Assembly (NCBI GenBank): GCA_009741485.1
Contig: CM019216.1
Coordinates: 46,880,863-46,944,862, forward strand
Direction of reading: 5' to 3'
From: Malurus cyaneus samueli
Taxonomy: Eukaryota; Chordata; Aves; Passeriformes; Maluridae
Length of the DNA stretch: 64,000 nt
Under the pieces are notes generated by a model. The model had not been told where the DNA came from. It did not search any database and worked only from the letters and a program-made list of their open reading frames with translations. The position numbers were made by a program, and so were the translations under genes. Shown piece by piece: positions 38,997-52,490 of the stretch (position 1 is its first letter; each line of letters begins with the position of its first letter).

Positions 38997-41900
38997 CCTG
39001 AATTGGCTTGACTTTAAAAATTACTTCAACAGAAGAAAGGTGGAAAAAAATCCTCATTTTTTGGCCATATTTTGAAATTTTTTAAGAGAAAAATCGGGTT
39101 TGTATGAAACTTGTGTTTTGTTTAAAGGTTTCTTTTGCTTCACTTTTTCTTGCTTAACTTTGTTTTGCTTTACTGTACGATTTCTGGAGGAAAGGAAGAA
39201 AGAAAGAAAATGAGAGTGGCTATTTCTTTTTATTGATAAAATATTAACACAGAATGGCAGAACATTTTGTAAATTATTACCTCCTGAATAAAATTCATTT
39301 CAGGCTGTTGAAGGAAGACAGAAATTTCAGAAGAGAATTTGAAGATAAGACTTGGGAAATGCATCGTTTAGTCTCACATTTATTTTGAAGAAGGTATTTT
39401 CATGACAGTTAAATTGAAACTGTGTGGGGTATCTTTTTCTTCAGTAAATTCTGATGCCTTGCATATCAGTTGCTAATAACAGGCATGCTTCCTAATTTTT
39501 GTTTGGCTATTAATGATCTTTAATTCTTAGGAAATTATAACTTCTGCCGCCTCCATTTTTCCATCAAGAGTGTTCAGCCTATATCTTTAGAGCTCTATAT
39601 CTTAGGAAATTGGTATGTACATAATAGGAAGTCCAAAAACATTCCATAATTACTTCAGTCCCTCACAGTTATACAGATTTTTACAGTTATAGAGATTTTA
39701 TGTTTTGCCATAAAAAAGTCAGGTGTATCATTGGTTGTTCATTCTGATCATGTGAGAAGAGACTTAAATTAAGTTGAACGTGTGAAAAAGCATTGTGCAA
39801 ACCACTTCTTGCTGTGGGCTAATGTATTATTTGCACTTATTATCCTTCTATTTTTGAAGCAAACATTAAGTACATTACAGCCTGGATTTGGAGCAGATGG
39901 AAATTTTCACATTACTCATGGACTGACTGAGAAAGAAGCTGTAAATTTCTAACCAATCCAAATATATCCTTCCATGTTTCTTACCACAATGGGTATATCA
40001 AAATGACTCAGGGAAAGAACTGCATTCAGTGAGCTGGAATATAAATTCTGACCTATAGGCTTGCCTTGGCTTACAGTAAATGTCCCACAGATGTACCTGA
40101 GGTGTTTGGACGGAGTAAAGGCAGATTTATATGACTTAGATGGTAGTAATTTATGATTTGTGCTGCAGTTGTCACCTAACAATGGGGGACAGGTTCTGCT
40201 TGAGTACAAGCAGTTTGCCTGGAGAGTTCCTCTGTCTCCCTCTTCTCTCACTCTCATTTTGTTCTTTTCCCTGTATTTTTTCTTCCCTAAAGCATTGTGA
40301 ACCGTTATTCACAGATTTTCCTTCTCTGATCTTCCCTATATTCAGTGCTGAGACTGGCTTTACAGAAAAAAGAAAAGTTGTGTTTTGTTTGCAGCATCGT
40401 TGTAAAGATAAGCAACTGATACAGGACTAAGTTTATCAAATCACTGTCTCAGGTTGATGAGGACTACTGCACTTTTAAAGGTTTAGTTTATCTGAACATC
40501 ACAGCTGTGTGGCCTAGGAAAGCATTTTTTTAAACTAAAAATACAGAACCTACAAAGTTTTTGTAGATGAGATGGAACAAAATCTTTTTTTAAAGTTGGG
40601 CAATACACAGATTGCAGCTTGAATGATTGATATATGTGGGTTAAAACATAAGGCAGTCAGACAAAGCTGTCTTCAAACCACAGAAATCGCATCCCTCTGA
40701 TTATCACATGCTTAGATTTAAATATATGCCCTTAGTCAGCAAAATCTTCAAGTCTCGTAGGAGTCCAGTACTCCAAAAGGACTGATTCCTAACATTCAGC
40801 ACATTCTAGCATATCTTTCTCCATCAACTGGTTGTTTTAGCGTTCAGTTAATATTCTCAGACTGGATCTTCATTGTTTCTCAGTAACAAGGTTTATAGGT
40901 AGTAAGAGAGGTGCACTTACTGCAAAGGCCAGAGAATAACGAAAAAAAAAAAATAAAACAACAGAAAAACAAGAAAAAGAACACGAAAATGTGTTAACTC
41001 AGTGATGTTAAGCACTTTGAGGGATGAACCTTTAACTTTGAGGTTAAACTTCATGAAATGTTGTATATTTCCCAGAGGTAAGATGGCTCAAAGTGCCCTT
41101 GTGCTTTTTGCAGTAATGTTTGAAATTTGGAAGCACCTCTCTTAGGCCAGACGAACACTACCACTACAAGTTTTCATTTGGGGTCACCTGAGGGGTGTTG
41201 GATAAGGCTGACTGACCCTTTAGGAGCCCAGAGTTCACACAGAAAACAAGGAGATATTACAAACAGGGCAGAACATAGCATCAGCTTGACAATAAATAGC
41301 TGGAATATCTTCACTGGTCTATCTCTCCATCTAAATTTTGGATATATTTATTCCCTTGTCCTACCAAGTTCACCAATAGATAACATAAAAATTACAAGTT
41401 CAGGAAAATTTCTTGCTGGTGACTAAATGCATGACTTTAATTAGGCTTTAATTTGCTCTCTGACACATTTTTTATGACACAAGATTATATTTTATGATAC
41501 TTTATCAGTTTTATGGTCACTGCCAGACTTTTTAATCTGTTATACATTCAAAGGTCAATAAAGTCCCTCAGTTTGGGTCTTAGCAAGATTATAAAATAGA
41601 ACAATTTGCAATAGTTTTATTGCCTCTGAAGCTCATGTGTCAGACAGCAATGTCTGTAAATCCCATGGGTAAGTGCTGGAATAGCTGTGAGACTGTGGTA
41701 CAAGTGGCTCTGGCCTTTCACCAGCTTAGAGTATCTCCAAAACAAAATATCAATATCTATTTACAAATACAAGTTCAACAATTATAAAAATAGCTGAGGC
41801 TTCCTTTTAAGGGCAGAGAGCTGCTTCTGAACAAACAACGTTAATATCCATCCAGAAAAGCCACTTAAAGGTCAGTACAAATAGAAGCCAATTTTTTGTC

Positions 41901-44900
41901 AAAAATTCATTGCAAAGTCCAAAAATGTGGTCCACTACAGGACTGTATTAATTTCTGTGGCCAATCATTGATTATACACTATTCCTGAGACATGTAAAAT
42001 CTAAATACACAAATCCCAAGGCTGCTGTCTTGTCCAATGAGGTAGGTGGACCAAAAGTTTCCAGAATGCTGCTATAATAGTCTAAAAAAATAACCCCTTA
42101 AATGTTATAAAATTTCAATTATACGTACATATATATTCAATTTTAACTTAAACGTTATGTATTAAATGGATGGAACTACTTCCCAGTGTGGCACAAGCCA
42201 GCCATTAAAAAGAACTTTGAGGAAAATTTATTGCCACACTAAAGATTATTGTTCTAGAAAAAGAAATCTTTTGAATATATCACTGACTCCATTGTGCTAA
42301 GCCTCCAGAAAGTTTTGTTTAACATCTGTAAAATTAGTTAGGAAAATATTTCTGAGTACTGACTTTTTATGTCTCTGGGTACTCCTTCTGCAGTCTTTGT
42401 AAAGAGTTAACCCAGTTCTTACCCTGCCAGTAAAGTGCACTATTTGAACCTATAGTGCTAGAAAAGATAGAAAACAAAACATTGGTTCTGAAACCTGTTT
42501 ACAAATGTGAAAAGGACTAATGAACTCAAGAGTGAACTAGGAGTTGTTAACATTAATCTGCAAGGAATTGGTAAAACATCTGTTAAAACCTTAAGATAGT
42601 AAGGGTCAGATGGGATTCAGAAGATGCTGCTAGGATGCTCTGAAAGTTAGACCATCTCTGAAAAGACTGCATAAAAAGCCCAACTTCTTGATTATATTTA
42701 TGGTCACATTGAGAAGGATGTAAACATCTTGTTGAAAATTCAGTTGTTCATGGTTGAAGTCGAAAATTAATTGACCTGAAAGATTTTTTCCCTTGAAGAT
42801 AAAAAAATATTAATTTTTGGAGGTGAAAATTAGTCCAAGGATTCATCAGGACAACATAAGTCTATGCTCCCTTCCATTATATAGGCCACCAGGGCCACAG
42901 AATCATCTCTAGAATGGTCAAAAAATCTAGAATAATTTTAAATTTGGCTTAAGCAGTTAAGGAACTGAATTTTGTCTGACAGCAGCTTTCCCTGGATATC
43001 ATGCCATGAAGGGAGGAGCTCAGTTGCCCTGCCACAGGTAGTAAATGCCACTGTCAAACATGCTGGGTTTATCTGGGACATCATGAGACCAACATACAAG
43101 ACATACAACCTGCAGGAAACCTTCTGGGATGGCAGGCAGAGACCAGGAAAGATTCTCAGAGTTTCCAGGATGGTCTAACATCTCTGTCTAAGTACTTAAA
43201 CTGATCCAAAGAGATTCACACTAGTATTTTGTTCCTGTTGAACAAATCTGTTCTTGATGTCCTGGACTATCTCTGGCTCTGCCTTCCCTTGCAGTGCCAG
43301 GAAATACAAAGTCAAGCCTAGGTGTTTTCTCCAGCTGTATTCCCATATGTCAGTCTTGACCAGGCTGCTCCACGACTGGCTAAATCAGCAGGCTAAGCAT
43401 TCCTCTGGTCTGGGAATGGGTCTGAAAAGCAATTTAATATTTATGTTAACATAAGTTTTACTGGATTACCGCAGCCTGGATTTACATCAATCTGATACCT
43501 ACACTCTTTTCCAAAATGATTGTAGCCAATTATTTTACTTTATTACTCTGTGGTATTTGACCATTTACAAAGCATTTGGCTCACACAAGCACTTATTTGG
43601 GGCAGGACATTGTTTTTGTAAAAACAAAAATAAAGGACCGGAGAAGAAGTGGTCAAAACCACACACAATCACTGCAGGATGAGGATTCTGTCTCTTGTTC
43701 AAAAATCCCTCCATGGTTTCGTGATCTCAGACAATTCAAGTTCATTGTTGCTAGTGATAAATTTACCCTTATTTGTGCTTTAAATATTTTCCCAAGTAAG
43801 GAAAAAATAAGGAAGGTTCCAAGCAAGCAGGTTGAGGGTTAACAGGGAATGCATTGCTTTCCCCAAGCTGTCTCTGGAAGAATGCCACATTATAAATAAC
43901 ACCTGGACTTCATACAAAAGTGCAAAAAGTGAAAATTTTCATAACAGTAAGAGTCTCTATTTTCTGCACATAATTGTGAAGATTATCACCAAGCCTGACA
44001 GCAGAAGTCAACAGAAGACTGTGTTTTGAGCACACAGGATAATGTAAGAAACAGAACAGAAAGTGGGGACTTTCAAAAAATACACATTAGAAAAAACAGA
44101 AAAATTTTATTAGTAAATAGGGATCTGTAAGGTCATTTTTATGTCAAATTTTTGTATGACTTTATGTTCAAATAAACCAAGTATTTTTAACAAAGGCTCC
44201 CCTCATATTATTCAGGGATTACAATGTGAAATGTAAAAGCTTTTTGACAGGCTAAAAAAAAATCCTACACTTTAAAGGGGGTTTAAAACACAACTGCTTT
44301 CTGCTTCTTATCAAAAATGTAAATGGGTTGAATGAATTTAAACAAAGGAAACCCTGAAAAGCCTATTTTGTAGTCATAAAGTCAATGAAATTATTTTCTA
44401 TGGCTTCATCAACACTGCTTATTAAGCCTCTTTGGATGTGATAATGTCTTTGGCTTTATCTTTCTTTCAAGTTTCCCTTTCCTCTGTGTCCTCCACTGAC
44501 CTTTTTCAAGGAATATCAGAGTCATTGTTTTCAGCTGGGATTGTCTGAGAGAAAAGACCAGGATCACACAGAGGTATGGTTTAAAAACAGCCATGTAACT
44601 ACATTCCAATTTTTCCAAAATTGCAACATGGCAAATTAGCTTATGGCCCAACCAGCCCATAGGTATGGTGCTTTAGAAGCTCATTCCAAAGATGCTCTTC
44701 TTATAGATCCTGTTACTTATGTCTGTGCTGTGCCTCTTGGTCCCTGTCTGCCAGGACCCACCAGCACTGGGGGCCTGAATCTGTGTAACAATCCAGTTCC
44801 TTTCAAACTACGTGACCTATTTTCTCATATTCCAGTTTGAATCTTTCAAATGGTGGCTGATACAGTATGCTGTTTTCCTGGAAAAGCTTTTCATCTCTTT

Positions 44901-45399
44901 TTAAAATACCCGAGAAACATGGAAGTGGCTTATGAAGTCTCCTTGATACTGCCAGTGCAGAGGGAAAACGTTTAGGAGCAATAAACAGATCCTGCAGAGA
45001 AATAAATAATTTCACAGATATTATTTGCAACACAGATTCCAGTTTTATCACTATGGGTCTCTTTGAAGCCTGCTGGGAAGAGACAGGATCCGCCTGACCA
45101 AGTGAGGCAAAGCATTTTTGCCAACAAGCTGGCCAAACTGATGAGAGATTTAAACTAGGAACAAGAGATGAAGATGACAACCCTCAGTCAAGTGTGGAAA
45201 TGGTGGTCAGGGTTGGCAAGAAAATGGTGCCAGCCAATGTGTCCAGGAGACACCTCCTAATCAACAAAGCCAGCACAAAGGGAGCCCATCCCATGTGTCA
45301 ACAGACCAATAAAGAACTGCTGACAGAGCTGGGGAAGCTCTCACAATTTTTCTGCAAAATCAGCACTGTTGGGTGCTTGTCTGAAGTCCCCATACTAAA
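38997..45399. other. Unique AT-rich noncoding DNA
   Basis: No gene, RNA gene or clear mobile element. An A-rich low-complexity stretch lies at 40941-40985. An imperfect 18-bp tandem duplication lies near 39665-39700. Open frames do not exceed 125 codons and match nothing known. Sequence from about 45190 to 45400 may be further CR1 5' sequence, but I cannot show it. Confidence 0.5.
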
Positions 45400-46175
45400 T
45401 CACCCAGAAAAGGGAACAAATAGGAGGACTCTGAGGTTTGTGCACAGTCACAGGGCTGTGATCTTGTCAGGGATAAGTAGGGGGTAGCTCACAGATGGAG
45501 CACTGCCCAGGGTGGATACAGGGACTTCAGCAAGGGATGGCGGGCAGAGCTGCCCTTTACATGAGAGAGGAGAAATGCATGGAGCTCTGCCCAGAGCTGG
45601 ATGATGAGCCAGATGAGCTCATGAGCCAGGACTAGTGCACAAGTGAGGTCATGGTGGGCATCAACCTCAACCAGATCAGGAGGAAAGAAGTAGATGAGGC
45701 CTTCTTGCAACTGGAAGAAGTCTCACACTCACAGATGCTGCAAGGGCGACCTGTTGCAAGGCCAGCAGAGTGGACACAAACAGTCCAGAAGATTTCTGGA
45801 GTGCACTGATGACAACTTTCTAACCAAGTGATTGAGGACATGATGAGGAGAGCTGTTCTGCTGGACTTCATGCAAGCAAGAAAGAACTTTTCAGGAACAT
45901 CAAGGCTGAGACAGCCTTGGCAACAAGGATCATGAGACAGCAGAATTCAGGACCCTGAGGGGAATCTACAAATTAAAAAGCAGGTTCATAACCCCGGAGT
46001 CCAGGAGAGCAGATCTTAGCCTTTTCAGGGATCTCCTTAGAAGAATCACATAGGATTCAACCCTAAAGAGGTGTCCAGTAGACCAGCTAATAATATCAAG
46101 GAACACTTCTTCTATACTCAAGAGTTGTCATTCCCATGATCAGGAAACCAGGCCAAGGTGGCAGGAGATCTGCAC
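45400..46175 (+). mobile_element. CR1 LINE, ORF2 endonuclease region (decayed)
   Basis: This is the 5' half of a degraded CR1 retrotransposon, sense on +. Conceptual translation across many stops and frame shifts follows the CR1 ORF2 apurinic-type endonuclease. Near 45575-45625 it reads like the CMELC segment. Near 45655-45725 there is an RKEVDEAF-like segment followed by LEEVSHSQ. Near 45795-45870 there is LECTDDNFL followed by a RRAVLLDF-like segment. Near 45925-46040 there is HETAEFRTLRG followed by RRADLSLFRDLLRR. The stretch expected after SHSQ, with the MGDFNHPD-type catalytic motif, is missing or scrambled around 45735-45760. In intact elements this domain nicks target DNA. Here it is dead. 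The copy is clearly older than the one at 12.44 kb. Confidence 0.85.
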
Positions 46176-46505
46176 AGCAGTACCCTATCCATGTGTACAG
46201 ATACCTAGTGGTCATGGAAAGGATTTGGAGCCAGGCCTTTCTCAGTGGTATTCACTGGCAGGGCAAGAAACAATGGGTATGAACAGAAACACAGGGAATT
46301 CCTTTGAAAATAAGAAATGGGGTATTTTTAGTGAAGGTGGTCAAACATTGCTGCAGGCTACCCGGAGAGGTTGTAGAGACTCCAGTCCCAGAGATGTTCA
46401 AACCCCAGCTGGATACAGTATGAGACAGCCTGCTCTGAGCAAGCAGGGAGTTGGATTGGATAATTGCCAAGGGTCTTTTCCTCCTCAACTGTCCTGCAAT
46501 TCTGG
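46176..46505 (+). mobile_element. CR1 LINE 3' end, joined directly to endonuclease part
   Basis: From the TACAGATACCT word near 46197 the sequence follows the CR1 3' region: a GGAGCCAGGC-type segment near 46230, a CAGTGGTATTCACTGGCA segment near 46240, and a CCGGAGAGGTTGTAGAGAC segment near 46362. It ends in a degraded copy of the ATTCTG-type terminal repeat near 46495-46505. About 2 kb of ORF2 that normally lies between the endonuclease and this point, including the whole reverse transcriptase, is absent. It shares its orientation and similar decay with the preceding part, so an internal deletion of one insertion is likeliest. Two independent CR1 insertions are the alternative. Confidence 0.85.
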
Positions 46506-49500
46506 TTATTTCCCCCAAGGCTGGATGGTCCTTCACTGCAAAAGCCAACAAGCAAAACAAATCCACAGTTGCCCTGAGCTGCAAAATGTTATTTTTAATG
46601 AGATCCGTCTATTGAGGTATTCTTCTTTTAAAATTTGTCACAACAGATGTTATTTTTAGACAATAATTATACACATCCTTTTTACAGTTTAGCCATAATA
46701 TTGGACTGGAACGATTTCCTGTGGTAATGGATTCTGCAGAAGTCCACACAATGCTGAGGAGAGACACTTCCTTCACTTTGGCTAAATATAGTGGTCAATA
46801 ATGCAATCAGCTCCACCTTCAGTTTCATGATAAACCAAAAATACCTAGATGTTGATGTCAACAAGCCCTTTTAAACTTCGCTCATATTTTTGCTTTCTGT
46901 TTTTCAAATTGGAAAACAAAAAATAATTCAACATATGAGAGGGAACAAATCAGAGAGAAATTATGAAATTCCAGGAAGCACATTTGGCAAATGTTGCCTA
47001 TTTTCTGACAAAACAGGCCACATAGGAATGTAAACAACTGAGACAGAGAATAATTATTTGCTAATAAAACATGTATATGAACAAATTCATGAGATGACTC
47101 TTGCATCTGATAAGTGAAAAACAGATCAGAATTAAATGGATCCTATTCACCTGAACAGATTCAGGTTTGAAGCTCCTGAGTCTACATGTGGAAGCAACAC
47201 CTGAGTTTTAATTAAAAGCTTTCCAATGAGGAGCAGAAGAGAAGCTCCTAATTCTTTTTAATTGCTGCATAATTACTTGTGCTTTGTACACATTTGGGCC
47301 ATATATCTGACTAGACCAGGGGAAGGAAAAAACAAAATCAGGAGCAATAAGTTGTAAAACACATAAATTATCAGTTCCCATGTCAATTTTGAGATTTCTG
47401 ATATCTTCTGGTTTCCAAAGCTGCTCAACATCTCCTCTTCCTCTTGAATGGGTCAAAGGCTTTCAGGGTCTTAATTCTCCACAAATCCTGCTGCATAAAG
47501 CGTGTAAATTTAGCAGCCCAAATTTAAGCTTTGAAAAGAGAAGAGGGGAAGTGCATGAGTCCGTTTTAAAGTTTTTTCAGTGAAGTAACAAATAGACAAC
47601 ATCTGTGAAACAGCAAAGCTAGGTAATATTTTAATGGTGAAAGCAAACGTCAACTGTTTCTTTCAAATGTGGCCAAGAGTATCCAGGACTAACGCAGCCA
47701 TGAGACCAGAACCACAGTAAACAAGAGGGAGCATGGTGTTAAGAGCGTGCTGCTGGGAATAGGGAATCCTGGTGCTCTGGATCATTTCTGGGCCTTGTCC
47801 AGTGCCTGTCTAAAGCAAACTGCCTTAAAAAATTCAGGGAGCCTGCAGCTCTTTCCCAGTGTTTTTAGAATGAGTAACAGCAGCACTGCCACCAATCTTT
47901 CCTCTCTGACCCTACTTCTGCAAGAAGACAATCTACAACCACTGAACCAAACTCTAGCCTGAAATCCTTGGGTCTTTACCAGATTTCTAAACACCAAAAT
48001 ATGCAAAGGCAGAAAATATGCTTCTAGGTTCTAAGTTGATGGGCAGATGAGCTAATTCCATCCAAGTACATATAAAGCTCTCAGATATCCACCTGCATGG
48101 TTTAGATAGGGAAAGGGTTGCTGCATTGAAATCCAATATGAAAACTTCATTTATTCTTTGCCTTAGTTTTCTGAAAACTATTTCTTGTAAGTTATGCTTC
48201 AGCTTATTCAAAGTTGCTGCTAGAATATCCGCTGTTAGAAAATAAATCAACATTTAGGCATCAGAAAAATTGACTTGATTTCCAGAGATGTTAGTATGCC
48301 AATGTTTGCAGCTCCTGCTGAGAGCAGAGTCTAGCTATATATTTACATGTTAGGTAGAGGATGGCATCAGCATTTAACATTGCACATGTACCTGTACCAT
48401 TGTCTTTCCAGTATTAAGTTTTTTAAGAAAATAAGGCGCATAACATGTGGTAACACTTTAAGAAGAGGGGAAAAGTGGTAAAAGAGAACATGAAAAATAA
48501 TGGAAATCAGCTTTATGCTACTGGTAAGCAGCTGGATAGTAAAACTATGATATTTTTCTTATATAGAATGACAATTTTTTTAAAAAAATATGTATTTTTT
48601 ATGGTTTATTTGTGATTGATTTACCAACAGGGCAATATATCTTACATTAAACAGCAGACAGGTGCAACAGTAGTTATTTCCCAACAGTTCTATATTTTTC
48701 TCTTTAACCGTTGAGTGTCCCTCCACTTTTCCTTATCATGTAGCAGTAGTCCATTACTCTGTCACATCTTAAAAACATCACAAATAACATAACTTAGCTC
48801 ATCATCTTTAACCTCCATCTACATTTTCAGCTTTCATCTCACTGCCAGTGTCTGGAGATTTTCTTCAATCCTAGACATTTCCCAGTCTGGTAGTTTCTCA
48901 AAATGTTCCCAAAAGTCTCTTAAAATCCAAAGCTCAGAATCATGCGTAGCTCTCCTCTTCCTGACCCACCCATGTAATTGTTAACATCAGCATTGCTTCT
49001 TTTTTACCTCCTCTTCTTTCTTGGATTTCATGCTTCTTTCCTGTTCAGCTGCCTTTCTACTCTCAGTTTTTCCTTAGGTTCCTTGGTGTTGCTCCTCTTT
49101 TTCCTATTTGTTTGATGTCTGTGTCTTCTCCTGTCCTTCATCACCACCTCTTCTGCTCTGTGGTAATCTCTTCCACCAAACCAAATTCAAGTCGCATCTC
49201 AACTGAACATCTCATGAAACTATTTTTTACTTGAATTTCAGTTGATCCCATGCAAACCTAAATTTTAGCCTCTGACATTTTCTCAGGGATGTCTGGCTGT
49301 CAGCTCCATTGTCTAGCTGTCATTATTAAAAGAGGTCACAAAACATTCTTCACAACATTCCTTTTCTAAGTTTCTGTGGATAATATAATCATTTAACTTT
49401 TCATTTTTGTATGCCATCATGCACAGCCTTCAATTGCAATCATGACCAGGCCTTCATGTATGGATAACCAAAGTGAGAATTCATTCCTATATTATCCCCT

Positions 49501-52390
49501 GGAAGCATTTTGGTACATGATGTGCCTTGGCTAGCACGGTATCCCTTTTTCTAGTTGAAGTTTTATTTGCAGATCTAATTAATCATTTCACTTGCCCTTT
49601 ATTATAATTAATAATTTAATGAAATTAATCATTTCACTCTTTTGACCATGTCTCTGCGCTCCTTTACTATCATATCAAACATAAATACCTTTTCAAATCA
49701 CATTATGTCCCAGTCTTGCTATTTCTGCTCCACACAGATGTAATTCCCCTATCTTAGACCTCATGGTTTCTCAAGTCCGTGAAGACATCCATATAAAAAC
49801 ATAGATTCTCATTTTTCCAAAAGTAGCTTAAAATGTCATGTTTGTCAAGAGTGATTACAAATTTTTACCCACACACTTCAGATATGCAAACACCTTCTGT
49901 AAGCAGTAGAATAACACAGCAATAGGTAATAATTTATATGAAGTAAATAAGAATATACACTCATTTTTATGCCATGTGTCATTATTTAAATGGGAAAATA
50001 TTGCAAAACAATATATTTCTAAAAAATCCATTCTGACACCATTATTCTTTTACTCAATTTTTGTCAAGTTTCCAGACCCTGTTCTACAGATATGCTTCTC
50101 CACCTGTTTTATTTTTTGGGGGTGGTTTTTTTTTTATTCCATCTATTTGAGGAAATCTTCATTCCACCTTAAGGTTAAGATCAATGAAAATACTGTCCAA
50201 GGTGCACAGTGTGCTCAATAGCTCACCATAAGAGTCTAAATTTCCTTCTCATGATGTTCATTCTACCCGATACTGCTTATGAATGTGACATTTAAACACA
50301 ACCTCTACTCTCCAAACAAACCATGTGATAGAGTACTTTGCTTTTTTGGATTAGAATTATTCAAACCTTCTAATAGGCAGCTAAAGGGTTACTGGGAAAC
50401 CATAATAAACTGATGGATAGGGGCAGCTGCCACTGCTGAAATCCTGCATTGTTGAAACGTCTCTATCCCTTTTCTGTCACAAGCTTCAAAAACTTACCGA
50501 AGAAATTTCCTATAAAGGACACATGAAAATACAAATCCTCTCTTCAGAGCCTTTTGTTGGTCTCTGTTAATGTCTCTCTTGGCTCCTTCCCAGTGAGGTT
50601 TTTAAACAGTTTTTGGACCTTGTGTGCCCATATAAAGTGCCTTAGTATTGGACTCAGGAGAATGATGGTTCAGCGGTTGATTTTGTCATAGCATTACCCT
50701 TGTAGTTTCCCTAACAAGTTCAACTTTGCAAAAATAATAACAATGTGCTTTTTCTAATTTGGCACAGGCCTCTTTCATGACTATAAACCAGTTACTGCAC
50801 TGTCATTCAGACTGAAATTTGATTAAAGAAGTGATGTGCGGACATCAAAATAAGTGATGGAAAATAAGAACAAATAAGAATTCCAGTAAAATAGCAGAAC
50901 AAGAATGTTATGTCTTGTCTTGAATGGATTAGTGGAAAATAAAAATATTATCACTGCAAACCCCAGCTGATATTGCATGCAAAAGTTTGAAAAGAATTCT
51001 GTTTAGAAGCAGACCTACACAAACAACTCTTTTCCCCCATTTTTTAGCGACATCACCATTTGCACTGGGTCAGGGGAGGCCAAACACAAAAATTCTGACT
51101 TTGGGCCCTTTGGTGATGACTGTAAAATCTGTTCCTAAACAATGCTGGAATAATTGTCCCAGCTGAACCGGATGTGAGTGACCCAATTTTCATCCCAATG
51201 CTGCATTTTCAGTGCTGTCAGTATGATCCTTCAGTTCACGTCATGACCAGTTTTCTTAGGTCATTGTGAGCCTTGATGATAAATACATGTTTTAAAGTAC
51301 TTCTTAACTGATATATATGCATTCTACTAACAGCTCAGTACTAGTAATAACTTACAACCACTTATAATTCATTAAACAAATGCATATGGATGGATTATTT
51401 TTAAATCAGCATTTTAATGAAATGCCAATGAATTGCAGATACTGAGCTGAAAAGCGCAATGTGCAGGAATTAATATAAAATACACTTTCCAAAACAAAGA
51501 TATCTAAATGCACACTGTGTTCCTGCAACATGCCTATTTTACACAAGTAGCCCTGAAGGCACTCACTATATGATTACATTTCAAGAACCTGTGGATGTTT
51601 AAGATAAATGGGAACATACTGCAGGCAAATTGTGTGATAAGTGAATATAAAAACCACGTGAACTGATAACTACATTGTGCTGTAAAAAAGTTCCCTGGGT
51701 TTAAACAGAGCTAAAGCAGCACAGGATTGAGTCACCTGCTGCTCAGATTTGGTTTGTTAATTTCTCGCTATTATATCGACGTTTCCATTCAAAATGTAAT
51801 ATTAATTGTACTACTCATTGGCAGAGAATTTTCACATCTTCTATGTTCAGTAAAGCTGAAATAAGAAATATTTTCATGCCCACTCTAAAATAGATAACTG
51901 CAGTTATTGAATCATTCTTCTAGCACTGAAGATTTTAATGATGATCTTTAAATGACCAGAGCTGAGCCCAAAAATAAATTTAACTAATAAGTTGCGGTTT
52001 TAACTTATTGTGTGTTTGTGCATACTATTCTGCAAATCTCCATTAGTTTGTGCAAAAAAAAATAGCAGCTACTGAAAAATATATGACTGAAAATCTTTGA
52101 TTTTATGTCTCATCAGAACCATATAAGCTGTTTCCCATAAGAACTGTGAGAAAATTAATGAGGAGGTCTAAAAGCACATAAAAATACAAATAAGAATATA
52201 TGCCAATGCCATAAAAATCAGATAACCAAGGATTTTTTTCAAATATTTTGGGGTTTAGAGAATGTTAAACTATGTGTAAGTCACATAAATGGTGTATTTG
52301 AGTAGTAATTGGAATGTGATTTCCCTTGATCTCCAAAGACATTGCTCACACCTTAGTCCTATTCCAGACTGCCAACAGTGAAAGCAGATT
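46506..52390. other. Unique AT-rich noncoding DNA
   Basis: No gene is seen. A pyrimidine-skewed part lies at about 48950-49160. A 16-bp perfect direct repeat (AATTAATCATTTCACT) lies at 49577-49592 and 49623-49638. A patch at 51725-51965 keeps three CpGs and a TGAGTCA word and may be a regulatory element. Confidence 0.5.
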
Positions 52391-52490
52391 ATATGATATG
52401 ATATATGACATGATATGATGATATGATATGATATGATATGATATGATATGATATGATATGATATGATATATGACGGATAGGATATGATTA
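52391..52490. repeat. (ATATG)n pentanucleotide microsatellite
   Basis: About 100 bp of ATATG units. The centre (about 52420-52465) is nearly perfect, and degraded units (ATATATGACA, ATATATGACGGATAGG) lie on both sides. The minus-strand frame through it reads as Ile-Ser-Tyr-His repeats and is not a gene. Confidence 0.95.

Noticed and set aside
46225..46659. 144-codon frame on +
   Set aside because: Most of it (46225-46505) lies in the CR1 3' region, which is noncoding in the element, and it has no known domain.
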